NCBI GenBank assembly: GCA_030536145.1
Contig: JAUNQN010000018.1
Location: forward strand, 1 to 50,083
Source of the DNA: Akkermansia sp.
GTDB taxonomy: Bacteria > Verrucomicrobiota > Verrucomicrobiia > Verrucomicrobiales > Akkermansiaceae
Direction of reading: 5' to 3'
Length of the DNA stretch: 50,083 nucleotides
The first letter of the stretch is position 1. Each line of letters begins with the position of its first letter. A program made the translations under genes and the position numbers. Below the pieces are notes generated by a model. It had not been told where the DNA came from, did not search any database, and was given only the letters and a program-made list of their open reading frames with translations. Of this stretch, positions 7,619-15,536 are shown piece by piece.

Positions 7619-9697
7619 TTACTTGAGAAGCATCTTGAAGTCCACGACAACGGCGCGGTCAGCGGTGACCAGCACGGGGTTGCCGTCGATAGCGGTGATT
7701 TCCGGGACCTCCAGCACGAGCTGCTGGACCTTGCGGAGGGTGTCCGCCAGGGGGCCGACGGCCTTGGGGGCCTCGCCGCGGACACCGTTGAGGATGGTGC
7801 CCACCTTGGTCTCCTTGATCATGGCATCGAAGTCGTCTGCGGGGAGGATGCGCATGGTGGTGTCGCGCATGACCTCGGTGTAGATACCGCCGGTGCCGAA
7901 GACCATGACGCGGCCGAAGTTCTTGTCGCTGTTCACGCCGATGATGGTCTCGGTGGCCTTGGTGATCATCTCCTGGATGAGGACGGAGGCACCCTTGAGC
8001 TGGAACTTCTCAATGGAGCCCCAGAGGCCGGTCCAGGCTTCCTCGAAGGAGGCCTCGTCGTTCACGTTCAGGTAGATGCCCTTCATCTCGGTCTTGTGCA
8101 GGGCGTCCGGGGCGGAGAGCTTGAGCACCACGGCGTTCGGGAAGATGGTCTTGCAGAAGGCAAGGGCCTCGGCCTTGTCGGTGAAGTTGCCGCTCTTGGG
8201 GAAGTCGATGCCGTAGTGGGCCATGAGGGCGTTCACGGTGACCTGGGGCAGGGAGGCGAGGCCGGCTTCCTTGGCCTCGGTGACCTGCTTCTTGAGCTCG
8301 GCGGGGAGCTCGCCCACGGTGGCGGTGGCCAGCTTCTTGCCGCGGTAGGCCATCTGGCCCTTCAGCAGGCCCAGCAGGCGCACCACGTCAGACGGGTACT
8401 CGTAGGTGAGGATGTGGTTGGCGCGCAGGATCTGGCGGCCTTCCTCCACGCGGGCACCGCCCACGAAGACGGCGTAGATGTTCACGTCCGGGTACTGCGG
8501 GGCCAGTTTCACGATGGCCTCTGCGGTGCCGGTGGGATCCGTGACGCGCTGCGGGGTGAGCAGCACCAGGATGTTCTTGTACTCCTTGCTCTCGCAGAGC
8601 ACGCGCAGGGCCTTCTCGTAGCGGTCTGCCAGGGCGTCGCCCACCACGTCGATGGGGTTGCCGACGGAGGCCTCTGCGGTGAGGTTGGCCTTCAGCTCTG
8701 CGATGGTGGCCTCGCTCGGGCGGGCCAGGTCCAGGCCGGCTTCCTCGCACAGGTCGGAGGTGAGCACGCCCACGCCGCCGGCGTTGGTCAGCACGGCCAC
8801 CTGGCCGCCGAAGTCGTTGTGCTGGCAGTACTGCAGCACCTCAAGCAGGCCGAAGAGCTCGCGGTCGTTGTAGGCCTGGATGGCGCCGGCGCCCTGCAGG
8901 GCCATCTCCAGCACGCGGTAGTTGGGGGCCAGGGAACCGGTGTGGGAGAGGGAGGCGGCCTGGGCCTTGGCGCTCTTGCCGGGCTCCATGATCACGCAGG
9001 GCTTGGTGTCGGACACGTCCTTGAGCACGCGCAGGAAGTTCTTGCCGTTCTTGAGGGACTCCAGGTAGAAGACGAAGGCGTTGGTGTCGGGGTCGTTCTT
9101 CAGGGCCTCCAGCAGGGCGTCCTCGCCCATGGCGGCCTTGTTGCCGATGGAGATGAAGTGGGAGAAGCCGATGTTCTTGCCGGCGGCCCAGTCCATGATG
9201 GCGGAGCAGTAGGCGCCGGACTGGGAGATGAAGGCCACCTTGCCCTTCAGCGGGGTGTCGCCGAAGGAGGCGTTGAGGTTGTTCGGGGTGGAGATGTGGC
9301 CGAGGCAGTTCGGGCCGAGGAGGCTGATGCCGTTGTCCATGCACTTCTGGGCGATGCGCTTCTCCAGCTCCTTCTCGCCCACCTCGCCGAAGCCGGCGGT
9401 GATGATGGAGATGTTCTTGGTGCCGTTCACGATGCAGGCGTCGATGACGGGCTCCGTGAAGCGGGCGGGAACCAGGATGACCACCAGGTCCATGGCCTCC
9501 GGCAGCTTGTCAACGCTGGCGTAGCAGGGCTTGCCGTATACTTCCTGGCCGTCCAGCTTGGGGTTCACGCCGTACAGCTTGCCGGTGAACTTGGCGTCGA
9601 TGATGTTGTTGAACACCACGGAACCCAGCTTGGTGGGGTTGTCGGATACGCCTACTACGGCGATGCTCTTCGGGGCGAAGAATGATTCGAGTGACAT
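7619..9697 (-). CDS. ADP-forming acetate/acyl-CoA synthetase, fused alpha-beta
   Basis: Interconverts acyl-CoA, ADP and phosphate with free acid, CoA and ATP; a fermentative energy-conserving enzyme of the cytoplasm. 692 residues in the fused order: CoA-binding Rossmann domain (SIAVVGVSDNPTKLG), CoA-ligase domain with GPNCLGH, the phosphohistidine loop SLSHTGSLA near residue 250, then an ATP-grasp domain (VVLKLSAPDALHKTE; VFGTGGIYTEV) from about 470. Codon use is extremely biased towards a few C- or G-ending codons, suggesting high expression. It is monocistronic, with its own promoter (leader about 40 bases) and terminator. The preferred acid cannot be told from the sequence. Confidence 0.88.
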   Translation of the reverse strand: MSLESFFAPKSIAVVGVSDNPTKLGSVVFNNIIDAKFTGKLYGVNPKLDGQEVYGKPCYASVDKLPEAMDLVVILVPARFTEPVIDACIVNGTKNISIITAGFGEVGEKELEKRIAQKCMDNGISLLGPNCLGHISTPNNLNASFGDTPLKGKVAFISQSGAYCSAIMDWAAGKNIGFSHFISIGNKAAMGEDALLEALKNDPDTNAFVFYLESLKNGKNFLRVLKDVSDTKPCVIMEPGKSAKAQAASLSHTGSLAPNYRVLEMALQGAGAIQAYNDRELFGLLEVLQYCQHNDFGGQVAVLTNAGGVGVLTSDLCEEAGLDLARPSEATIAELKANLTAEASVGNPIDVVGDALADRYEKALRVLCESKEYKNILVLLTPQRVTDPTGTAEAIVKLAPQYPDVNIYAVFVGGARVEEGRQILRANHILTYEYPSDVVRLLGLLKGQMAYRGKKLATATVGELPAELKKQVTEAKEAGLASLPQVTVNALMAHYGIDFPKSGNFTDKAEALAFCKTIFPNAVVLKLSAPDALHKTEMKGIYLNVNDEASFEEAWTGLWGSIEKFQLKGASVLIQEMITKATETIIGVNSDKNFGRVMVFGTGGIYTEVMRDTTMRILPADDFDAMIKETKVGTILNGVRGEAPKAVGPLADTLRKVQQLVLEVPEITAIDGNPVLVTADRAVVVDFKMLLK

Positions 9698-9746
9698 GGT
9701 TGTTGTGTATTTGAGTTAAAAACGGGAAGCGCAGTGGCTCGCGGTG

Positions 9747-9775
9747 ATTCTAGCACCTTTTTCACGGTTCCGCAA
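9747..9775 (-). promoter_or_regulatory. Promoter of the acyl-CoA synthetase gene
   Basis: Minus strand TTGCGG (9775-9770), 17-base spacer, TAGAAT (9752-9747). 49 bases lie between the -10 box and the ATG, so this gene has a normal leader. Confidence 0.75.
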
Positions 9776-9853
9776 GTGCCATGTGCGGGATTTTTCCATA
9801 AAATGGGCGGCATGCGGGAAAAATGCCCTGAGCAGCGGTGACGCGATGCGCGC

Positions 9854-9882
9854 TTGCGTTCCGGGTCGGGGTGTGCTACCAT
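9854..9882 (+). promoter_or_regulatory. Promoter of the NlpC-type lipoprotein gene
   Basis: TTGCGT, 17-base spacer, TACCAT (9877-9882), then 11 bases to the ATG at 9894, leaving a leader of only a few bases. Confidence 0.6.
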
Positions 9883-9893
9883 GCAGCCGCGCC

Positions 9894-10439
9894 ATGTTAT
9901 ACAAACGCTCCATAGCCCTGTCTCTCCTCTCCCTGGGTTCCGTGCTGCTGGGTTCCTGCCAGCAGCAACAGCAGCAGACCATGGCTGCCGCCGCGTACAC
10001 GCCGCGCTACGTGTACCACGCCGGCACCACGCCGCGCCTGCTCCCCAACGGCAAGGTAACTATCCCCGCGCACCTGCCCGCGCGTGTCAAGCGCGTGCTG
10101 GCGGCGGGCAACAAGATAGTGGGTAAGCCCTACCGCATGGGCGGCGGGCACAAGAGCCACCATGATTCCGCGTACGACTGCTCCGGCACCACCGCCTTTG
10201 TGCTGCGGGAGGCCGGCATGCTCAAGCCCGGGGCCAAGCCCACCAGCGGTGATTTCCTGCGCTGGGGGCGCGCCGGCTACGGCAAGTACCTGACGGTGTA
10301 TGCCAAGCACGGCCACGTGTTCCTGATGGTGAACGGCATGCGCCTGGATACGTCCAACGAGTACGGCCGCGGTCCGCGGTGGACCACCGCCTCCCGCCGC
10401 AGCAAGGGCTTCTACGTGCGCCATATCCCCGGCTATTGA
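9894..10439 (+). CDS. NlpC/P60-type peptidoglycan hydrolase lipoprotein
   Basis: 181-residue exported lipoprotein: signal peptide with lipobox LLGSC (Cys near residue 22), a Gln-run, then a papain-like NlpC/P60 core with nucleophile YDCSGTTAF and histidine segment KHGHVFLMV. Such enzymes usually cleave peptide cross-links or stems of peptidoglycan. The start at 9894 gives the lipoprotein signal and fits the promoter 11 bases upstream. The next gene follows after 29 bases and may be co-transcribed. The protein is short for the family, with no extra SH3 or LysM domain. Confidence 0.8.
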   Translation: MLYKRSIALSLLSLGSVLLGSCQQQQQQTMAAAAYTPRYVYHAGTTPRLLPNGKVTIPAHLPARVKRVLAAGNKIVGKPYRMGGGHKSHHDSAYDCSGTTAFVLREAGMLKPGAKPTSGDFLRWGRAGYGKYLTVYAKHGHVFLMVNGMRLDTSNEYGRGPRWTTASRRSKGFYVRHIPGY

Positions 10440-10468
10440 ACATAACTGTTTATCCCATCCCTTCCTAC

Positions 10469-10807
10469 ATGAATCCTGACAACGAACTCAACCACGGCAC
10501 CCAGCGCATAGATTCCATTATGGCCGCCTGGGGGCTGGAGAACCATGACCTGGTGGACGTATCCACAGAGCAGCTTACCCACAAGCAGGTGCAGAAGGCC
10601 CGTGCCGGCCGCCAGCTTACCCTGAAGATGATGCAGAAGGTGGCCCGCGCCCTGAACGTGGCCATCTGGTACCGGCTGGATGCGGAGGAGCGCGAGCAGT
10701 ACTACGAGTACATCCACCGCGACCTCTTCTCCTACGCCAAGGGCTACGCCCCGGACTGGGCGGACCCGAACGCCGCCCTGTGCAGCGCCCATTTTGCGGA
10801 GAAGTAA
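10469..10807 (+). CDS. Small HTH-like conserved protein
   Basis: 112 residues. Residues about 15-65 look like a helix-turn-helix of the Cro/XRE type: a helix with QLTHKQVQKARAG, then LTLKMMQKVARALNVAIW, matching the usual 'recognition helix, then selected-start helix' pattern. The rest is acidic and aromatic without a known motif. It lies between the NlpC-type lipoprotein and xseA (12-base gap), suggesting one operon. Function unknown; a DNA-binding role is inference. Confidence 0.6.
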   Translation: MNPDNELNHGTQRIDSIMAAWGLENHDLVDVSTEQLTHKQVQKARAGRQLTLKMMQKVARALNVAIWYRLDAEEREQYYEYIHRDLFSYAKGYAPDWADPNAALCSAHFAEK

Positions 10808-10819
10808 CGCCCCGCCACC

Positions 10820-12178
10820 ATGCCGCCGCTCACCGTTACAGAGCTGGTAAGCCGCCTGAAACAAGCCGTGGAGACCGGCGTGGGCGCCCAGCTTGTGGCG
10901 GGGGAGATAGGCTCCTGCAAGATGGCCGCCAGCGGCCACCTGTATTTTACGCTGAAGGATGCGCACGCCCAGCTGCAGTGCGCGCTCTTTGCCTTCCGCA
11001 GCCGCGGGCTTTCCGCCCCCCTGGCGGAGGGTATGCAGGTGGAGCTGTACGGCCGCCCCACCGTGTGGGAGGGGCGCGGCTCCCTGCAGTTCATAGCGGA
11101 GCGCGTGCGTGAGCTGGGCACCGGCACCCTGCAGCAGCAGTTTGAGACCCTGAAGCGCAAACTGGCCGCAGAGGGCCTGTTTGATACCGCCCGCAAGCGC
11201 CGCCTGCCGGGGTTCCCGCAGAGCGTGGGGCTCATTACCTCCGCCAGCGGCGCGGTCATCCAGGATATGCGGCACCGCCTGGAATCCCGCGCGCCGTGGA
11301 TGCAGGCCTACCTGTACCCCGTGCAGGTGCAGGGTAGGGGGGCGGAGCTGGGCATAGCCCGCGCCATCCACCACCTGGGGCACCCGGAGCAGTACGGCCT
11401 GCCGCATGTGGACTACCTGGTGGTGGCCCGCGGCGGCGGCTCCCTGGAGGACCTGTGGTGTTTCAACGAGGAATGCGTGGCCCGCGCCATAGCCGCCTGT
11501 CCCATACCCGTGGTTTCCGCCGTGGGGCATGAAACGGATTTTACCATAGCGGATTTTGTGGCGGACCTGCGCGCCCCCACCCCCACCGCCGCCATAGAGA
11601 TGACCACGCCGGATGCCGCCGAGCTGGATGCCTGGCTGGACGACACCCGCACCCGCCTGCGCCGCCGCCTGGCGCAGGCCATGCAGCTGGCCCGCCTGCG
11701 CCTGCGCGCCGTGGAGCAGGGGCGGCTCTCCCGCCCGGCGGAGCTGCTGGCCCCGTACAGCCAGCACCTGGATGTGCTGGAGCATGGGCTTTCCACCGCC
11801 ATGCAGGCCCGCCTGGCCGCCGCCGCCGCGCGCGTGGATTCCCTGGCCGCCCGTATTTCCACCGCCGCCCTGCGCCGCCGCGTGGAGTACAATGCCGCCC
11901 GCGTGGATGCCGCCGCCCACCGCCTGGCCGCCACCTGCGCCGCCCGCCTGGCCGCCGCCGGTGCCAGGGTGGAGACCCTGGCTGCCCGCCTTTCCGCCGC
12001 CAGCCCCGCAAATGCCCTGGAGCGCGGTTTTGCCCTGGTACGCACGGCGGATGGCCGCCTGGCCCGCCGCGCTGCGGACCTGGCGCCGGGGGATACGCTG
12101 GATATTTCCCTGGCCTCCGGCAGCGTCTCCGCCGCCGTTTCCGCCGTGCACGCCAAGCGCTCCATCCTGCCGGAATAG
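10820..12178 (+). CDS. xseA: Exodeoxyribonuclease VII large subunit
   Basis: Catalytic subunit of ExoVII, which degrades single-stranded DNA to oligonucleotides. 452 residues: N-terminal OB fold (about 1-100, with GEIGSCKMAASGHLYFTLKD), then the XseA core with ITSASGAVIQDM, VARGGGSLEDLW and SAVGHETDFTIADF, then an Ala/Arg-rich coiled-coil region that in the family binds many small subunits. No xseB gene is seen in the window. A hairpin with a T-run follows the stop immediately. Confidence 0.93.
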   Translation: MPPLTVTELVSRLKQAVETGVGAQLVAGEIGSCKMAASGHLYFTLKDAHAQLQCALFAFRSRGLSAPLAEGMQVELYGRPTVWEGRGSLQFIAERVRELGTGTLQQQFETLKRKLAAEGLFDTARKRRLPGFPQSVGLITSASGAVIQDMRHRLESRAPWMQAYLYPVQVQGRGAELGIARAIHHLGHPEQYGLPHVDYLVVARGGGSLEDLWCFNEECVARAIAACPIPVVSAVGHETDFTIADFVADLRAPTPTAAIEMTTPDAAELDAWLDDTRTRLRRRLAQAMQLARLRLRAVEQGRLSRPAELLAPYSQHLDVLEHGLSTAMQARLAAAAARVDSLAARISTAALRRRVEYNAARVDAAAHRLAATCAARLAAAGARVETLAARLSAASPANALERGFALVRTADGRLARRAADLAPGDTLDISLASGSVSAAVSAVHAKRSILPE

Positions 12179-12180
12179 CC

Positions 12181-12206
12181 CGTTTTTCAAGAAAAACGCA
12201 TTTTTC
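12181..12206 (+). terminator. Terminator of xseA
   Basis: CGTTTTT, loop CAAG, AAAAACG, then CATTTTTC. The stem is short and AT-rich but sits directly behind the stop codon. Confidence 0.6.
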
Positions 12207-12218
12207 TCAAAAAAAGGC

Positions 12219-12247
12219 TTGCAATCTGCTCCCGCCTTGTATATACT
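12219..12247 (+). promoter_or_regulatory. Promoter of tRNA-Leu(AAG)
   Basis: TTGCAA, 17-base spacer, TATACT (12242-12247); the tRNA 5' end is 27 bases downstream. Confidence 0.8.
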
Positions 12248-12274
12248 CCTCCCGCACCCAGTGCAATCAACCAT

Positions 12275-12356
12275 GCTCGGTTGGCGGAATTGGTAGACGC
12301 GTTAGACTAAGGATCTAATGGAGCGATCCGTGGGGGTTCGAGTCCCCCATCGAGCA
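12275..12356 (+). tRNA. tRNA-Leu (AAG)
   Basis: 82-nt class II tRNA without an encoded CCA. Acceptor GCTCGGT pairs with ATCGAGC; the D-arm is GCG...CGC. The anticodon stem TTAGA/TCTAA encloses loop CTAAGGA, giving anticodon AAG (12309-12311) with T33 and G37. A long variable arm and a GGGGG/CCCCC T-stem follow. A34 is unusual in bacterial Leu tRNAs and would need deamination to inosine to read CUC. Confidence 0.85.
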
Positions 12357-12362
12357 GAAAGA

Positions 12363-12392
12363 GGGCGGCCGGAAACGGCCGCCCTTTCTATT
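12363..12392 (+). terminator. Terminator of tRNA-Leu(AAG), also intron target hairpin
   Basis: Perfect 9-bp stem GGGCGGCCG/CGGCCGCCC with a GAAA loop, then TTTCTATT. The group IIC intron starts directly behind it, the standard target context for that intron class. Confidence 0.85.
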
Positions 12393-12393
12393 G

Positions 12394-12951
12394 GTACGAC
12401 CGGCGCGATATGCGAACTGTGGTGAAAGTCCCCAAGGTGCCGTGAGTCCATAAGGTAGATGCAGACGGCGCGGGAGGAAGGCACCCGACGGCTGTAAGGC
12501 CGGTTAGCCAAACTTGCTTGCACGTTTGCCCCGGAGGGGTGAGCGCCCGTGGGGCGGGCGCGAAGCAAAGCCGCATAATCATATTCGGTGAGACCCTGCT
12601 TAAGCGTGAAGGCGCTGCGGAGCAATCCGTCTGTAGGGAGTTAGCAGAAGCCATAGTACCGCCAAACAGAACAACCCCGGCGGGAAGGGCCGAATCGAGG
12701 ACAGTCCGCAGCACGAATCTCGGTTGCACGGAGTGGCAGGGAAGAGACGCCCTGAGATGGAAGAGTCCACAGGGGCGAGGTTGAGGGTGGAACTCCCGAT
12801 ACTACGCTCAAGCGGGAGCCACAAATGCGAGCGGCTGGGAGTGAGAACATAGCGGAGCGCAGGAAACTGCGAGACCCTGTCTCTGAAACCGCCGTATGCC
12901 ATAAATGGCACGTGCGGTGGTGTGAGAGGGGCGTAAGCCCCCCTACTCGAT
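12394..12951 (+). mobile_element. ORF-less group IIC intron
   Basis: About 558 bases with no coding frame of its own. From memory it matches the Oceanobacillus iheyensis group IIC ribozyme. Domain I has GTGAAAGTCC and GGTTAGCC-like segments. Domain IV starts with GCAGAAGCCATAGTACC near 12645. Domain V (about 12887-12922) has the class C catalytic CGC in ACCGCCGTATGCC, an AC bulge in GGCACGTGCGG, and TGGTGTGAGAGG leading into domain VI, ending CTACTCGAT. The 5' end (GTACGAC at 12394) and 3' end are placed within a few bases. Domain IV is only about 240 bases and holds no reverse transcriptase, so mobility would need a protein in trans. The 3' end lies 8 bases from the convergent gene's stop codon. 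Confidence 0.85.
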
Positions 12952-12959
12952 CAGGCCGG

Positions 12960-13397
12960 TTACAAGGGCCGCCCGGCGCGCCGGGCATCCCACACCAGCA
13001 GGAGCATGCCTGCCAGCAGGAGCACGCGCAGGGCGGTATCCGCCGGGTAGTCCACAATCTCATGCTGCACGCCCAGGCAGTTGCAGCTCAGCTCCAGGCC
13101 GCGCGCCCAGCCCTGGGCGTAGAAGAACAGGTACACCGCGCACATCACGGAGCCCCAGGCGGCCGCGGCCAGGTACTTGTACCGCAGCACCAGGCACACG
13201 GAAACCACCAGCTCCATGGCTATGCCCGTGCAGGCCAGCGGGGTGGAGCACCAGGCCGGCAGTATATCGCTGCGGGTGATAAAGGTGGCCGTATCCGCCA
13301 CCTGGCCAATCTTCAGCACGCCCACCACCAGCAGGAACAGCCCCATCCCGGTGCGGAACAGGTGCATGGCATACTTGGCGGCAAGTGCGGATTTCAT
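12960..13397 (-). CDS. DoxX/MauE-like membrane protein
   Basis: 145 residues with four predicted membrane helices (MGLFLLVVGVLKIG; the CTGIAMELVVSVCLVL region; WGSVMCAVYLFFYAQGW; LRVLLLAGMLLLVW). The loop CNCLG carries a Cys pair typical of MauE/DoxX-type proteins, which act in redox or disulfide-related maturation at the membrane; the exact role here is unknown. The ATG at 13397 is chosen over one 12 codons upstream because the promoter -10 box ends 7 bases before it. Its 3' end abuts the group IIC intron on the other strand. Confidence 0.7.
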   Translation of the reverse strand: MKSALAAKYAMHLFRTGMGLFLLVVGVLKIGQVADTATFITRSDILPAWCSTPLACTGIAMELVVSVCLVLRYKYLAAAAWGSVMCAVYLFFYAQGWARGLELSCNCLGVQHEIVDYPADTALRVLLLAGMLLLVWDARRAGRPL

Positions 13398-13404
13398 GGC
13401 CGGG

Positions 13405-13433
13405 ATTGTACCCTGTACGGGGGCGCGCTTCAA
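13405..13433 (-). promoter_or_regulatory. Promoter of the DoxX/MauE-like gene
   Basis: Minus strand TTGAAG (13433-13428), 17-base spacer, TACAAT (13410-13405), 7 bases before the ATG. It is divergent from, and 30 bases away from, the ispE promoter. Confidence 0.75.
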
Positions 13434-13462
13434 GCAAAACGTGCGCCATTGTCACTGGTGGA

Positions 13463-13491
13463 TTGACGCGCGGGGCGGGATAGTGTAGAAT
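13463..13491 (+). promoter_or_regulatory. Promoter of ispE
   Basis: TTGACG, 17-base spacer, TAGAAT (13486-13491), then 6 bases to the ATG at 13498. The expected transcription start is the A of the start codon. Confidence 0.8.
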
Positions 13492-13497
13492 GCGGGC

Positions 13498-14343
13498 ATG
13501 ACAAGCTATCAGGCCCCAGCCAAAATCAATCTTTCACTGCGAGTGAGCAACAAGGTGCGGGAAGACGGATACCACAACGTGGATATCCTGATGGCTCCTA
13601 TAGACCTGTGTGACACGCTGGAGTTCCACAACTCCCGCACCACCACGCTGCTGTGTGAAACACCCGGCGTGCCGCTGGATGAGAGCAACCTGGTGTTCAA
13701 GGCCGTGCGGGAGTTTGAGAAGCTGTACGGGCGCAAGGCCAAGCAGCGCATCACCATCATCAAGCGGGTGCCGTTCGGCGCCGGGCTGGGCGGCGGTTCT
13801 GCGGATGCGGCGGTCACGCTCCAGGCGGTGAACGAGATTCTGGGCACCAACTACGGCATGGAGGAGCTGCACGCCATGGCGGCGGTCATCGGCAGTGATG
13901 TGCCTTTCTTCCTGAACCCGGTGGTGAGCCGCTGCACGGGCCGCGGTGAGATAGTGACCCCGGTGGAGCACCTGGCGGGGTGGACGCGCCCGGTGGTGCT
14001 GCTCAAGCCGCAGTTTGGCGTGGCCACGCCGTATGCGTACAAGATGCTCACGCGCTCCCGCCGCCTGCGCGGGGTGAACTACGGTGTGCAGCACCTGGAT
14101 GACATAGACTTTGTGAACGAGCTGGAGCGCCCCGTGTTTGCCAAGTTCCCGCTGCTGGCGGCCATGAAGATGTGGCTGAAGGAGCAGGAGGGCGTGCGCG
14201 TGGCGCTGATGAGCGGCTCCGGTTCCACCATGTTTGCGCTCACGGATACGCCGGAGCAGGCGCAGGCCGTGGCGGAGAAGGCGCGTGCAGAGTTGGATCC
14301 CACGCTCTTTGTACACTGCGGTATGGTGAATCCCCAGGCATAA
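13498..14343 (+). CDS. ispE: 4-diphosphocytidyl-2-C-methyl-D-erythritol kinase
   Basis: Phosphorylates CDP-methylerythritol in the MEP route to isoprenoid precursors (cytoplasm). 281 residues, normal for the family. GHMP-kinase motifs are complete: PAKINLSLRV at the N-terminus, the phosphate loop VPFGAGLGGGSADAA near residue 95, and SGSGSTMFAL near residue 240. No ribosome-binding site is visible because the promoter runs into the start codon, so a leaderless mRNA is expected. The next gene starts 6 bases after the stop. Confidence 0.95.
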   Translation: MTSYQAPAKINLSLRVSNKVREDGYHNVDILMAPIDLCDTLEFHNSRTTTLLCETPGVPLDESNLVFKAVREFEKLYGRKAKQRITIIKRVPFGAGLGGGSADAAVTLQAVNEILGTNYGMEELHAMAAVIGSDVPFFLNPVVSRCTGRGEIVTPVEHLAGWTRPVVLLKPQFGVATPYAYKMLTRSRRLRGVNYGVQHLDDIDFVNELERPVFAKFPLLAAMKMWLKEQEGVRVALMSGSGSTMFALTDTPEQAQAVAEKARAELDPTLFVHCGMVNPQA

Positions 14344-14349
14344 CCCGCC

Positions 14350-15471
14350 ATGCAGCCTGACAGTGCGCCCGTACAGCCCGGCGGAGAGGAGACCGCCGCC
14401 CTGGATATCCGTATCCTGGCCGTGGCAGAGGATTGTATCAAGGGTTTCCACCGCCGCCCGTTTGCGGCCATATCCGCCGCCTGCGGGGTGGCGGAGCCCG
14501 TGGTGCGGCAGCGCCTGCGCGCCCTGCTGGAGCAGGGGCGCGTGCGCCGCGTGCGCCAGACCCTGCTTTCCACCAGCCTGGCAGAGGGCGCGCTCATGGC
14601 CTGGAAAGTGCCGGAGGACAAGCTGGAATCCGCGTATGACTGGCTGCTGGAGAACGACCCCTTCACCGGGCATATCGTCATCCGCCGGTGCGACGACCCG
14701 CAGGCCCCCGGTGCGGACTACCGCCTGTGGACCACGCTGAAGGTGCCCGCCGGGCGCGGCACGGTGGAGGCGCACTGCCGCGCGGTGGCGCGCTACATAG
14801 GGGCGGAGGATTTTGTGGCGCTGCCCGTGGTGGGTATGTTTGCGCTGGGCGTGGGGCATGTGCGCCGCGCGCACCTGAAACCGGGGGACCGCCTGCCGGA
14901 GCTGCCCAAGATGCAGGTGCCGCAGCACCCCGTGCTCACGGATGAGGAGTGGCAGGTGCTGCTCTCCCTGAAGGAGAGCCTGGCGCCGGAGGAGTTTGTG
15001 CCCTGCCCGTGGCAGGGGCGCGCCGCCGCCATCGGCATGGATGCGGAGCGCTACTGCGCCCTGGCGGAGGACCTGGACCGCCGCGGCGTCATTGGCCGCT
15101 TTGCCACCTTCCTGGACCACCGCGGCAAGGCCAGCCGCAGCGCCGGCACCGGCTTTGCCGGGCTGTTCCACTGGGCCGTGCCGCCGGGTATGGAGGAGCG
15201 CGCCGGCGCAGAGTGCGGCAGCCATATCTGCATGACCCACTGCTACTGGCGCAGCGGCGGCGCCGTGTTCGGCGGCGCGCAGGTCATGGGCGTGGTGCAT
15301 GCCTCCACGCGGGAGATGGTGCTGGCGCACAAGGCCGCCATCGATGCCCACCTGGCCGCACAGGGAATCCCCGTGCTGCACACCGCCGTGTACTGGAGCG
15401 GGCGCGCGGAGATTCGCCCCAGTGAGATTTCCCCCCTGCGCTATGCAGAGTGGCTGGCCCGCTACGCGTGA
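14350..15471 (+). CDS. AsnC/Lrp-related protein, siroheme-decarboxylase-like
   Basis: 373 residues built as two similar halves, each a winged-helix-like N-part (IKGFHRRPFAAISAACGVAE; LVLTDEEWQVLL region) and an AsnC-type alpha/beta fold. The second half has RFATFLDHRG, THCYWR and VMGVVHASTREM, recalling the NirD/L/G/H and AhbA/AhbB siroheme decarboxylases, in which the HCYxR stretch is conserved. Those enzymes work in haem d1 or alternative haem synthesis. No other haem genes are near, so a regulatory Lrp-like role is the alternative. It is co-transcribed with ispE (6-base gap). Confidence 0.55.
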   Translation: MQPDSAPVQPGGEETAALDIRILAVAEDCIKGFHRRPFAAISAACGVAEPVVRQRLRALLEQGRVRRVRQTLLSTSLAEGALMAWKVPEDKLESAYDWLLENDPFTGHIVIRRCDDPQAPGADYRLWTTLKVPAGRGTVEAHCRAVARYIGAEDFVALPVVGMFALGVGHVRRAHLKPGDRLPELPKMQVPQHPVLTDEEWQVLLSLKESLAPEEFVPCPWQGRAAAIGMDAERYCALAEDLDRRGVIGRFATFLDHRGKASRSAGTGFAGLFHWAVPPGMEERAGAECGSHICMTHCYWRSGGAVFGGAQVMGVVHASTREMVLAHKAAIDAHLAAQGIPVLHTAVYWSGRAEIRPSEISPLRYAEWLARYA

Positions 15472-15498
15472 AACAGCCGCGCGCGCGTGAAATGGGGA

Positions 15499-15527
15499 TT
15501 GCCACGCGCGGGGAAATAGGGTAGAAT
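15499..15527 (+). promoter_or_regulatory. Promoter of the PBP2-type gene
   Basis: TTGCCA, 17-base spacer, TAGAAT (15522-15527), then 9 bases to the ATG at 15537. Confidence 0.78.
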
Positions 15528-15536
15528 GGGGGCACG

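Noticed and set aside
7433..9685. 750-codon plus-strand frame opposite the acyl-CoA synthetase
   Set aside because: Shadow frame that also runs through the tRNA-fMet region; the minus strand encodes a clear enzyme.
12388..12911. Short frames inside the group IIC intron
   Set aside because: None encodes reverse-transcriptase motifs; they are chance frames in structured RNA.
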